DNA from: Rebecca billardiae RCC1528
Lineage: Eukaryota > Haptophyta
Length of the DNA stretch: 64,000 nt
NCBI GenBank assembly: GCA_965240325.2
Contig: OZ251225.1
Coordinates: 1,922,001 to 1,986,000, forward strand
Direction of reading: 5' to 3'
Made by a program: the position numbers and the translations under genes. The notes under the pieces are model-generated. The model was not told where the DNA came from. It worked only from the letters and a program-made list of their open reading frames with translations, and did not search any database. Positions 53,409 to 64,000 of this stretch are shown piece by piece; positions within the stretch are counted from its first letter, which is position 1, and every line of letters begins with the position of its first letter.

Positions 53409-55781
53409 AGTACGTAGAGACTGACGGCGACGACGCAACGATGACGCCTCCGTTGGCTCGTCTGAGTCTGTCACACTCGCTGGTGGCCGTCAGCGCGCCG
53501 GATGAGACTGCTGCGCGCCGCCGCCGCCGCCGCCGCCGCGGCCGCCGCGGCCGCCGCGGCCGCCGCCACGGTTGCGCGGCGGGCGCGGTCTGCCGCTGCC
53601 GGACGCGGCCGCCGCGGCGCGCGTGCGGCGCCGCGCCCGCGTCGGCAGCGCCCTGGAAGGTGGCCGCCTCCTCGAAGCGGCCGAGCTGGACGGAGAGGAC
53701 GGGCTCTCGGCACAGCGGGCACGGCAAGTCCCTCCCCGCCGCCCTGGCGCGCAGGTCGGCGTAGCACTCGGCGCAGAGGCACTGGTGTCTGCACGGCAGC
53801 AGCAGCGCCTGCAGCACGGGCGCCGCGCGCGCGCGCAGCACCGTGTACTCCTCGAGGCAGACGTGGCACGCGCGCTCGGGCGGCGCGCGCTCGGCGGGCG
53901 GCGGCGGCGGCGCGGAGAGCCCGGCGGCCTCGCTGTGCGCGCCCCAGTCGTGAAGCAGCTTGCTCAGCTGCGCGGCGCTCGGCCGGCGCTCGGGCTCGGC
54001 GAGGGTGAGCTCACGCGCCGCCCACGCCAGCAGTTGCAGCCCGCCGTCGGTTGGCCCGCCCCAGCACGGCACCTCGGCGGCGGCGAGCGCGCAGAGCGCG
54101 CGCGCATCCGGGAGCAGCTGCGCGCGGCGCGCGAGGAGCGGAGGCCGCGCGTGCTGGCACAGCGGTAGCAGCCCGGTGGCCAGCTCGAGCAGCACCACGC
54201 CGAGCGCGTAGCAGTCGGACTGCTCGGAGGCGTGGAGCACCTCCATCGTCATCAGCTCGGGCGGCTGGTACCCCGGCGTGCCCTGCAGCCCGCCGCCCAT
54301 CTGGTTGGTCGCAAGGGTGGGCGCGCGCGCGCCCGGCGCTGCGCCGCCGTCGGCCGCCGCCATCCGCGCGAGCCCGGCGTCGCCGAGCACGGCCTCGCAC
54401 CCGCCGTCGAGCAGCACGTTGAGCGACTTGACGTCCTTGTGCAGCATGCCGCGCTCGTGCATGTGCGCGAGCGCCGAGCTGACACCGCACGCGAGCGCCA
54501 GCCGCCGCCGCGCGTGCAGGTGCTCGCGGCGCCACGCGTCGAGCGCGCCGCCCGGCGCGGCGTCGTGCAGAACGGCGTGCAGCGTGCCGCACATGGCGGT
54601 GGTCACGAGGCACATCGGCCGCCCCGGCTCGGCGGAGTAGGCGAGCAGCCGCAGTACGTGCGGGTGGCAGAGCGCGCTCAGCGCCTGCCGCTCACGCTCA
54701 AACGCGCCGCGCAGCTCGTCAGACTCGGCCCGCTTGACCGCGAGCAGCAGCGGCCGGCCGTCGGGCGAGTGCAGCTGCGCGCCGCGCACGCGCACGCCCG
54801 ACGCGGCAAACACGACGGAGGAGCCGCCGCGGCCGAGCACGCGCGCGGCCGCCCAGTTGGCCGTCGCGCGCGTGAGCTCGTCGTAGGGCACGGGCGCGGG
54901 CTCGGGCGCGATCCCGGCGGCGACCGGCTGCCGCTGCGCCAGCGCGCCGAGCGGGGTGCCGAGCGCAGGCGGCGGCGGCGTCGGCTGCGGCGGCGGCATC
55001 GGCGGCGGCGGCGGCGGCACGTCTGATGCCACCGGGCCTCGGAACAGCTCGGCGCCGCGCACGCCGCCGCCCTCGCGCACGCTGGCCATCGGCGCCGTCG
55101 TCGCCGTCCTCGTCGGCAGGGCAGCGGCGTGTTGGCGCGCTGCCCTCACTTCCTCCGCGCCAAGCACGCGGCGCTCGCCCTCATAGTCGTCGTACGACAG
55201 AAGCACGCGCCCGTCGGGGTAGCTGCGCAGCACGGTGGCGCGGTGCCACGCGCCGTCGCCGTCCGGCGGGTAGAGCGCCTCGACGTGCGTGTTGGCCACC
55301 CAGCCGCCGCCGATGCCGGCTGGCGCTCGCGGCGCCGCCACAGCAAACGGGTGCGGCGCGGCGGGCGGCTGCTGCGGCTGCGGCGCCGCCCCGTGCGCCG
55401 GCGGCACCACCGCATACGGGTGCGGCGCGGCGGGCGGCTGCTGCGGCTGCAGCGGCTGCGGCGGCTGTTGCGCCGCCCCGTGCGCCGGCGGCGCGAGCAC
55501 GCGGTCGCTGAGCAGCGCGGCGGCGGCCTGCTCGACGTCCAGGCCGTGCGCAAAGTACGCCTTCCGGCACTCGTCGAGCGGCCGCCCTGTGAACTCCGCC
55601 AGTCGCTCGAGAGGCGTCGACTGACGGACCTCGGCGGGCGAGGCGGGCGCCGCGCTGCGCTCGACGCGCGTGGCGGCGGCGGCCGCGCGCGGCGTGAGGC
55701 CGGGCTGTGGCGAGAGCGCGTGGTGCGGCGCGCGCGCCTCGGCGTCGGGCCCGAGCGAGGGCCAGTCGCACCCGTCGGACT

Positions 55782-55818
<37 letters not shown>

Positions 55819-56224
55819 GAACTGGAAGCTTGCCGGCGGCTTGGGCGCGGGCGGCGCGGCGGCGCGCTCGGCGGGCGGTGGCGGCATGGCACTCTCGCGC
55901 GCGAGCGCGCGCGCGAGCGCGAGCGTGCGCGCCGCCTCCTCCGCGCGCGCCGCCTTCTCCTTGGCGCGCCTCGCCTCCTCGCGCGCCGCCTCCGCCGCCT
56001 CGCGCCGTCGGCGCGCCTCCGCCTCAGCGAATGCGCGATCCAGACGCTCCGCCTCAACCGCCTCGACGCGCGCGTTCACGGCCGCGCCGGCGTGCAGCAC
56101 GGCAATCGGGAGCCACACGCTCGGCTGCACGCCCGCCGCCTCCGCGCGCGGCTCAAAGTCCGACAGCCACGCAAGCCGCGCGCACGGCACCGCGGCCTGC
56201 CCTCCAGGTCCCTCGTCAGCGCCG

Positions 56225-56274
<50 letters not shown>

Positions 56275-59200
56275 GTTGCCGGGGAGCGAGCCTGGTCCGA
56301 GCTCCATGACGAGGCCGACGAGGTCTGCGGCGGCGTGCGCGTTGGCGGCGCGGAGGAACGCGCGCGTCGCCTCCGGCAGCGCGCCCAGCTCCGCCGCCGA
56401 GCCCGGCCCAGTACGCACGAGCACACGGCCATGCAGCTTGATGCCGCGCGCGCGCGCCGCCGCCTCCGCCTCGGCGCGCCGGTCCGCGTCCGCGCGCGCC
56501 GCCGCCTCGTCCGCGCTCCAGCGCGCGAAGGCGCGCTCGGCGTCGTCGGCCATCTGGCCGAGTCGCGCCCGCTGCTTCGCCCCGAACAGCGCGCCCGCGC
56601 CCGCGCACTCGCGCAGCGCCGCGCTCGGCAGCTGCACGGACGCGTCCTGCGCGATCAGCTGAAACAGCCGGTTGGCGCTGCCTCCCAGCTTGACCAGCTC
56701 GGCGCTCGGATCGTGGTGCGCCTCGAGCATGCGCAGCCAGCCCGCGGCCTCGCCGTCGTGCGCCTTGGCGCGCACGGCGTCGGCGAAGCGCTCCGACGCC
56801 GCCCTCCGCGCGTGCGCCGGCATCCGCTTGCGCACGTCGTACTGCAGCTGCTGCGCGCGTCGCACCGCCACCTCGCACCGGCCGTGCTCCATGTTGCCTG
56901 CGTGCACGCCCGGGTGCTGCGCGTGGAGCGACAGCGCCTCGCGCAGCCGGACGACGCGCTGGTCGAGCTCGCGCTGGAAGGCGTCGAGCGCGTCGACGTC
57001 GCGCGACGCGCCGCCGCGCAGCACCTTTTCGCGCTCCTGCTCCACGAAGCCGCTGAGCTCCTGCCGCGCGGCCGCGAGCCGGTGGCGGGCGGCGCTCTCC
57101 GCTGCCGCGCCTTGCGCAGTCGTCGCGTCGAGGTGCACGATGGCGGCGTTCTCGGACCACTCGGAGGCGGCGAGGGGCGGCGCGTCGTCGGGCGTGGGCG
57201 CGTGCAGCACGTACCGCCAGCGCAGCGCGAACTGCCCCCAGCTGCCCAGCTCGAGCTGCACGCGGTGCTCGCCCGCGCCGGCCGCGCCGCGCGGCCGGTT
57301 CGGCGCGCCCCCGCCACCCGGCAGCTGCACTCGGGGGAAGGTGTGCCATCCGCGCGCCCCCTGCGCGTGCAGGGCCATGAGCTCGGCGGAGAGGACGAGC
57401 GGGGCGCCGCCCGCCGCGCGCTCCGCTGCGCCGCGGAGCTGCGCGAGCTGCGCGTGCTCCACGTGCAGCGCCACGTCGCACAAGTGCAGCTGCTGCTGCT
57501 GCGGCTGCGGCTGCGGATGCGGATGCCGAGCGCCGCGGCTGCTGCCAGCGGAGCCGCCGACGCCGAGCGCCGTGGCCGGCGGCGCGGACGAGCCCCCCGC
57601 GGCGGCGGCGGCGTGCACCGCCTCCGCCTCGCGCCGCACGCCCTCCGCCTCGCCCGCCGCGCCGCGCAGCGCCGCCGCCGCCACCTCGGCCTCCGCGAGG
57701 GCCGCGCGCGTGCGGGCTACTCGCTTTGTGGCGGCACTCGCCTCCGCCTCCGCCGCGCGCGCGTCCTTGAGCGCGGCGGCGTGCGCGGCGTGCGCGTCGC
57801 GCGCTTCGCGCTGCGCGGCGGCGAGCAGCCCGCCCGGCGCGCGCAGCCGCTCCGCCGCCGCGCGCCCCTCCGCCACGAGCCGCTCCGACTCGGCGAGCGA
57901 CTCGACGGAGGCCGCGCGCAGCTGCTGCATGCGCGCACGCGCTCTCTCAAGCGCCTTCGAGCGCAGCCGCTCCGCCTCGGCGGCGGTGTGCGCGGTGCGC
58001 TGCGTGAGGTGCACGCGGCGGAGGAGGGAGGAGAGCACGCCGCCGCCCGCCAGCCACTCCGACGGCTCGCTCGCCTCCAGCCGCTCCACCTCGTCCGCCG
58101 CCGCGTCCGCGTCGATGCGAGCGCGCGCGCACTCGTCGACGTGGGGCGCGGCGCGCTTCGTCGCCTCGCGCTCGATCGACTTCGCCTCGGCCTCGGCGCG
58201 CTGGCGGAGCGCGTCGGAGTCGCCCTCCTCACCGAGCTCCGTCACGCGCGCCGTCGCCTCGTCCGCCGCCACGCCCGCGCGCGCCGCGCCCGCCCGCGCC
58301 TCGTCCAGCCGAGACGTGGCCGCGTCCGCGGAAGCGGCCGCGCTCGCGGCCGCGCCGTGCGCGCGCCGCGCGGCCGCGGCCGCATCGTCCGCCGCCTTGG
58401 AAATCGCCGTGCTCTCCGCCGCGGCGTCGAGCGCGGCGCGGCGCGTGAGCGCCGTCGCGCTGCGCCGTTGCTCCTCCGCCGCCGCGAGCGCGCGCACGCT
58501 CGCGCCGCCGCCGCTCTCGTCGTCGCCGTCGGCAGCGTCGGCGTCGGCGTCGGCGTCGGCGGCGCCCGCGTCCGCGGCGCCCGTGTGTGCGCGCGCGCGA
58601 TGAGCCAGCAAGCGCACGCACCCCACGCGCGCGCCGCCGTCGTTGGCGCGCGCAGGGTCGGGCGTGTACGCGAGCACGCCGTCGATCCGCGCGGGCGCGG
58701 GCCGCGCCGCGCCCGCCGCCACCTCCGTGAACGCCGCCATCGCGCCCTCCGCGCCGCCGCCCTCGCCGCGCGCGCGCAGCCAGTCCTTGGAGCAGCGGCT
58801 GAGCAGCTGCGCGCGCGCGGGCGCACCCTGCGCGCGGCCCGCGCGCAGCTCGGCGTGCAGCGCGGTGAGCATGGCGACGAGGTAGTCGTGCCGCGCGCCC
58901 TCGTCCGAGAGCCTGTCCCGCGCGTCCGTGAACAGCACGAACGCGCCCTTCTCGCCGCCCTTATCTGGGTGTAGGCCTTGTGCGGACGCGCGCCGCGAGT
59001 GCTTGTCGAGCAAGCTGACGAGCGCCGCATTGCCGCCGTGCTCGGCGCCCTCGGCGTCGGCGAGGGCGGAGAGGAGGTGGGCATGCTCCGCGCAGCACGC
59101 GTGCACGCCCGCGTCAAGCCGCCGCAGCTCGCTGGGCGGCAGCACCTTCGCCGCGCCGCGCGCCGCACCTTGCAGCTCCTCGGTGCATGAGAGCACCGCG

Positions 59201-59733
59201 CTCGCGCCGAGGTGCGCGCGCAGGCACGAGCGCATGTGCTCGAGCGCGTCGGAGGCGGCGCGGCCCGAGGCATACTCCGAGCCGGCGAGGTGCATGTCGA
59301 GCACGAGCGGCAGCTCCTGCAGGTGCTCGCGCGCGCACCGCCCCAGCCCGCCCACGCCCTCTGACCAATGCGACTCGGCGGCCGCGAGCGCGTCGGCCGC
59401 GAGCGACGGAGGCGCGCCCTCGAGCGCTCCGTGGAGGCCGAGCATCGTGCGCACGTATAACGGGCGCATGACGTCGTCGTCGAGCAGGGCGATCGCGCTG
59501 AGCGCCTCGTCGCGCTCCGCGTGCCCGTCGAGCGCCGACGCCTCGGAAAGCGCGTCGTCGAGCGCGCGCATCAGCGCGGCGCGAGCCTCCCCCGCGGCCG
59601 GCGCGTCGCGGTGGTCTGTGTCGCTCTGCAGCAGGCACGCGAGGATCGGACCGTCCAGCGCGCGGCCGCCCAGGGCGAGCCGCACCGCGCGCAGCCGCTT
59701 GAGCCTTGCTGTTGCGTCCGCCGTCGTCTCCAT
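53404..59733 (-). CDS. Giant J-like / UBA-like / Tudor-like / kinase / RING protein
   Basis: 2,109 residues in one exon from ATG 59733 (METTADATARLK). Visible parts: helical N-terminus; J-domain-like second half at about 240-285 (LHPDKGGEKGAFVLFTDARD, RLSDEGARHDYL) with the HPD motif; long Ala/Arg/Glu coiled coil about 400-740; Gln/His patch near 760; an RGRGRG run near 1155; poly-Pro near 1305; UBA-like at about 1369-1408 (ERLAEFTGRPLDECRKAYFA); Tudor-like at about 1475-1530 (VEALYPPDGDGAWHRATVLR); Ser/Thr or TKL-type kinase about 1620-1905 (LGRGGSSVVFAASG, AVKR, HKDVKSLNVLL, GDAGLARM in place of DFG, GTPGYQPPE); RING-HC about 1955-2011 (CHVCLEEY, LPCRHQCLCAECYADL, CPLCREPV); Arg-rich tail. 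It could phosphorylate and ubiquitinate clients brought by the J/UBA/Tudor parts; this is inference. DFG reads GDAG, retaining the Asp. Confidence 0.85.
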
Positions 59734-59834
59734 CGCCGCCGAGCCCAAGTGCGAGGTGCTCCAGCGCGGCTTCCAAGACAGCTGTCCAAGAAGCCGGATG
59801 AGAAGGCCGCGTGCGCATGCAATTAGTTTGAATG

Positions 59835-59843
59835 CAGCCAATC
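59835..59843 (-). promoter_or_regulatory. CCAAT box upstream of the giant gene
   Basis: gccaatcag on the plus strand, about 100 bp upstream of ATG 59733, at a distance usual for CCAAT elements (functional in either orientation). Sequence only. Confidence 0.3.
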
Positions 59844-59891
59844 AGCGGCGCGCGCAGCACCGGCGCGAGATTGCATCTGGCACGGTGGTGC

Positions 59892-59927
59892 CATCTCATT
59901 CGACCACACCGATTGTCGAATGAGATG
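59892..59927. other. 13-bp perfect inverted repeat upstream of the giant gene
   Basis: catctcattcgac - cacaccgatt - gtcgaatgagatg. Arms are exact with a 10-bp loop, about 160-195 bp upstream of the ATG at 59733. Confidence 0.8.
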
Positions 59928-60807
59928 AGTTTCGGCGTCGGGCCCGCCGGCCCGGTCGGGCCCGGCGCCGGGACGGTCCGGGACCCTGCGGGTCGTCGGC
60001 TCGTCGCTCGTCGGCTCCGGCGCCCCATGGCCATGCTGATGAGAATCAGCAGATGCCGGCGCGCCCGCGCTAGCAGCCTGCAGCCTCCATTATCTTACTG
60101 CAGCCAGTGCCACGGCCTCACTGTATTGACCAAAGAAATGAACCGTAATCCGTATGACGAGCGTCGAGCGACTGCAGGTTATTGCTGCAGCTGACCTGGC
60201 GCCGCTTCAATTCTAAGTAAGCCGCATGGCGTCACCGCGAAGCATATGACGACATATGTTCACAGCAGCTGCCTGCTGCGGCTGAGTACGGTAGTAGCTA
60301 CCGAGTTACAGTTTCAACGGCATTGTCGGACTCTCAGCACACTAGTTACTGATGCATACGACGGCATTAATTGAGCCAGTGATCGGAATGAGTAGTGACA
60401 CAGGCATAGGCCGGTCGGACCGTCTATTAATATCCGCCATCCCGTCCGGAGGACTTCACTCGGTCAATCAAACGTACTCGCTATAGGTACTTACATCGTC
60501 AAGCAGACGCAGTTTATTCTTGACGACGTCGTACGTGATCGCCAATGGCGATGGCCGACTGGCAGACTAATTATTTATAACTACGGAGTTCCGGGACCGG
60601 GCGACATGGCAGACTCTGAAATCGCGATGTGCCGCACCGTAGTCCGTATTCTAGTACTCGGTACCGTGCCGCAGTGCTGCTACGCGCGCGACTGCCCGCG
60701 TCGCGCAGAATGAGAAGTGCCGGCATTATTATTCGTCAGAGGAGAGTAGCTCACTCAACTAGTCAGATGCCCCGCGACGCGATAGCTATGACGCATAATG
60801 ATCGAGT

Positions 60808-60956
<149 letters not shown>

Positions 60957-61130
60957 GCTACTAAGTTGCGCGGGGTCGTCCACGAGTCGCATCGTCGTCA
61001 CCACTGATCTAGTAGTCATGATCTCTGTTAATTAAGCAAAGCTGGTCACGAGACGGGCACGGGGCAAAGGCGACGCCGCGACGACTGCCTGACTCAGTTC
61101 GATCACTGCCAGCTACTGCTGCTAGTACAG

Positions 61131-61226
61131 TTTACTAAGAATAAGAGACGCACACAGTCGCTCAGGCAGGCGAGATCATTGTCGACCGCCAACTGTCATC
61201 GGCACCGCCCATGAAGCCGTCGCCGA
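61131..61226 (+). repeat. Dispersed repeat R3 (uninterrupted copy)
   Basis: From acagtttactaagaataag to cgcccatgaagccgtcgccg and atggtaca. It provides the empty site for the foldback insertion at 39775-40826. Confidence 0.75.
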
Positions 61227-61428
61227 TGGTACAGTAGTTACTCAGTGAGTCAAGTAATCGTCTGAACTCGTTCGGAGCGTGAGCGTCGGGCAGACCACCG
61301 GCCCGCGAGTATTATTTATTCGACGACGATATATTTTTCGATATCATGTCGAATACGTCCAGCGAAGCCTACCGTGTCCGTGACCAGCCGCTCAGATATA
61401 AGCCTCACGCGGAGTACAATCTAACAAT

Positions 61429-61458
61429 GATATATATATATATTAATATATATATATA

Positions 61459-61491
<33 letters not shown>
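61429..61491. repeat. (TA)n microsatellite joined to R5
   Basis: Imperfect TA repeat with three ttaa interruptions, running directly into the ttaacgacgtgg start of R5. Confidence 0.95.
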
Positions 61492-61492
<1 letters not shown>

Positions 61493-61770
61493 CGACGTGG
61501 TATGCAACGGGCAGGCGTCAGAGTCAGCAAGCTGTAGCAGCAGATCGAGCAGCAGAGACAAACACCAGGATCAGCGCTCCTCGCCGTCGTCCCCCCCCCT
61601 CGTAGTCGCCCATCACTCCATCGCCGAGCGGAAGCTCGACGCACCGTCTGGCGTCGACGCGCGCGCGCCACCGCGTCCGCGGTGGTCGCGGTGCCATCAC
61701 GCGTCGTCAGCCGTCGTCTCGAAGTAGTCGTCGTATGCAGCGCCCCCGCGGGCGCGTGCCCCCGGGCGCA
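61490..61770 (+). repeat. Dispersed repeat R5 (copy 2)
   Basis: Matches 10193-10500 with indels; same start (ttaacgacgtggtatgcaac) and same GC-rich end. Confidence 0.8.
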
Positions 61771-62449
61771 CGTGCGCCATGCGCGCGCGGGCGATGAGCA
61801 TCTTGGCCATATATATTAATTTAATAATAATAATAATCATAAATAATATGAACAAAACTACTACCCGTACCGTTTAATCGTCAGCAGACGACATAATGAA
61901 TTCATAATAATGAATTCATTTAATGATGAGGAGGACTGCGCAGACGCGCAGGACTGCAGAGTGCAGGACTGAACATGATTAACCATTACGTACCAGTCAC
62001 CGCCCGGCGAGCAATCTGCCATCTGGCATCTGCAATGATACGGTCGGCGGCCGCCCCCTCACTACAGTCACAGACACGGAGATGACGCTCGGACGGACGG
62101 CTGCTCATTGATGTCGGCACATGGAAGTATACACGGGTCGTGCGGCCACGACGCTCTGTGCGCCCATCTAGCCCTCACCCCGGGGCAGCGGGCCCCATCG
62201 ACCCGCTCTGGGGGCGCCTGCCCTGCCTGCCTCGCCGCGGCACCTCCTACTGAGCTGCGCGGCTGGCGATGGTTCGGCCGGTGGTCGCGGCCTCAGCACC
62301 GCCAGACAGAGCGAGCGTGTGGAGGCGCGGCAGCGGGAGGTACCCTGCGCGGAGGCGGCGGGTAGGCGCGGTGCGCAGGCGCAGCCCGGAGGCCGCGCGC
62401 GCTGCGCGCCTGTCCGAGGGCGCAGCGGCGCCACCCGCTCCGCCCTGCC

Positions 62450-62962
62450 TCATTGTAGCCGCTTGCGCTTCAGCATCGCCGCCGCACTCGCCGCGTTCGG
62501 GGAGGGCTCGCACTCGCTCCAGCCGAACTTGTGCTTCTTGACGCAGCTGTCGAAGGCGCTGTCGGTCGCGTTGCGCCCCGCCTCGCTCAGGTGCCGCCGT
62601 CCCCGCCCGGCAGATGGTCCGGCCTTGAGCCGCTTTGTCAGCTGCTGCACAATGTCGACCGTGCCCAGGCCCTCCCCGCGCAGTCGCGCAATCTCCTCCC
62701 ACAGGAGGAGGGTGCGCTCAGCCTGGTCGGCTGTGAAGCCAGTGCGCTGCATCACCGGCTCGAGGCGCTCCATGCGCTCCCCTGCTGAGTGGCTCTCCGG
62801 CTCGGCCGTGAGCAGGCGGTCGATGAGCGAGCACGATGCATCGCGCGCGTCGTACCCGTCGGCCTCGAGCAGCTTGAGCTGCTCGTGCCCTGCGCGGTCG
62901 AAGAGGGCATGCGCCTGCTGGAGCGACGCCCCCTCGTCGCCCTCCACCTCGTCGTGCTGCAT
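62450..62962 (-). CDS. Small hypothetical helical protein, possibly UBA-like repeats
   Basis: 170 residues from ATG 62962, composition normal and clearly different from shadow frames. Two similar helical segments: HEQLKLLEADGYDARDASCS...IDRLL and MERLEPVMQRTGFTADQAER...LWEEIARL; both have the G-Y/F-x-A-x-x-A-x-x pattern of UBA-type helices. The C-terminus ends KRKRLQ, which could be a nuclear signal. The frame extends upstream without an earlier ATG (tccacaggctg region), so a 5' exon may exist. Function unknown. Confidence 0.45.
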   Translation of the reverse strand: MQHDEVEGDEGASLQQAHALFDRAGHEQLKLLEADGYDARDASCSLIDRLLTAEPESHSAGERMERLEPVMQRTGFTADQAERTLLLWEEIARLRGEGLGTVDIVQQLTKRLKAGPSAGRGRRHLSEAGRNATDSAFDSCVKKHKFGWSECEPSPNAASAAAMLKRKRLQ

Positions 62963-64000
62963 TGACTCCCACAGGCTGCCGGTGGGGGCTCCTCCGCGCC
63001 GGGTTGATGGCCGCCCTGGCCCGGTTGCTCCCTTGCCCCTTCACACAGCGTTGGGGCCCGCCTCTCCCCTGCGCGCCCTGGCTCTCGTGGCGGAGGGGCG
63101 AGCTGCGACTCACGAGCGTTGGTCGCTGGCGTCCGGCTCCTGACCACTCTCAACTCGGTCAGGACTCCGGGATTTGACGTCCGCGACTCCGACGATGCAT
63201 GACATTCTCCGCATGCGCCCCACGACACGGCTCGCTGCAGTCTTGGCGGTGCAGAGGAACCCACAGGAGATGCCCCGTTGGCGAGAGGCAGGCTGCACGG
63301 ATCAGCCTCGGTCGGCGTGCACCGAGCGGGTTGGCTGCCGACAAGAGCCCTGACAGACACGTATCATAAGCCATCATCGCAGAAACGCCGCCTAGTGGTA
63401 CGCCCGCCGCCACGGCACTCAGCCACTCTAGCGACGGCCTGTCGTTTCGGTGATGCCGCGGTCACGGTGCGACTAGTAGAGCTAAGAGCAGCGATGGACT
63501 CCTTTTGATCGAGGTACTCTCGCTCACCTAGTCGTCGTCGCGCAAGGCCGGCCGGTCGCAACGGCACTCTACGGCTCACCGTTAACGGAGTACGGACTGC
63601 GGTCACGGCGGGTGAGCCTGACGCGGGCCGACCGGCCGAGTACGGCGGTATCAAGTCGTAACACTGAGTGCCATGCTGAAACATGAAACAGCGCGGTGCC
63701 GCGGTACTCTCGCCTTGACTCATTACTGGCCGCTGACTCGGACTGAGTGAGTAAGAGTTTAGGGCGCACGTGCCGCACGGCCTGCTTCCACGGGCACGGT
63801 GACGGTCTGTCCACTCGGCCACTGAGTACTCACTCCTGCCACTCGCCAGCCCCGCCCGCCGCCCGCCGGCCCGCCCGCCGCCGTCTCAGTCTACAGTGCG
63901 CGCGCCTCGAAGCAGCGCGCAGGTGCGAGCGGCGCGTCCGCTGTCTGTCTGCTGACGCCCATCAGAACCAGCAGTGTGCTCATCACCTCTTGAGCATGCT
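62963..64000. other. Right-end region with repeat R4
   Basis: No convincing gene. R4 copy 2 lies at 63493-63770. The last 200 bp are GC-rich with short cccgcc repeats. Confidence 0.5.
63493..63770 (-). repeat. Dispersed repeat R4 (copy 2)
   Basis: Reverse complement of 49043-49320 with very few differences (for example ggccgctgactcgg here against the gactcaggccag-type junction there). Confidence 0.85.

Noticed and set aside
55129-58974. Plus-strand 1,281-residue frame
   Set aside because: Arg/Leu-rich antisense shadow of the giant gene; no domain.

Overview
The window looks like nuclear DNA of a GC-rich eukaryotic alga with a secondary plastid, most likely a haptophyte, with a pelagophyte-like stramenopile as the alternative. 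The evidence is: short GT-AG introns of about 100-380 bp; a light-dependent protochlorophyllide reductase with a signal peptide followed by a transit-like segment; a LAMMER kinase, ARL16 and a DHX34 relative; an EsV-1-7 repeat protein; Pro/Ser-rich secreted proteins; and long CT and TA microsatellites. No bacterial operon features, tRNA, rRNA or CRISPR array were seen. Because this is a eukaryote, exon boundaries are my own inferences from GT/AG sites and protein similarity.

Layout. 1-5556 (-): a secreted RCC1-repeat protein whose C-terminal (SPPP)n stalk is coded by a 477-bp higher-order repeat and runs off the left edge. 5557-10930: gene-poor DNA with dispersed repeats. 10988-16078: ARL16 GTPase and an F-box protein diverging from one promoter, then a polytopic membrane protein. 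17413-20901 (-): POR and an FGGY carbohydrate kinase. 22335-31206: five neighbouring genes with a carbohydrate or sulfate flavour (sulfotransferase, ATP-grasp enzyme, double DUF229 sulfatase-like protein, SAM methyltransferase with two compensating indels, GT92-like glycosyltransferase). 32704-34701: five-exon LAMMER/CLK kinase. 34721-41500: a tandem duplication carrying two paralogous secreted membrane proteins, each copy hit by a different transposon. 41500-50576: gene-poor DNA with fragments (betaine-lipid-synthase-like, truncated DHX34), dispersed repeats and a second foldback element. 50674-52065: EsV-1-7 repeat protein. 53404-59733 (-): a 2,109-residue intronless protein with J-like, UBA-like, Tudor-like, protein kinase and RING parts. 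59734-64000: repeats and one small hypothetical gene.

Most notable points: (i) the DUF229 gene has an in-frame TGA exactly where its first domain, and the family, has a conserved Cys, with 70 more conserved-looking codons after it, so it is a candidate selenoprotein; (ii) the kinase-RING giant; (iii) RCC1 exons that are all symmetric phase 2-2 and cut at the same codon of the repeat; (iv) two transposon insertions for which the empty site is also present in this window.
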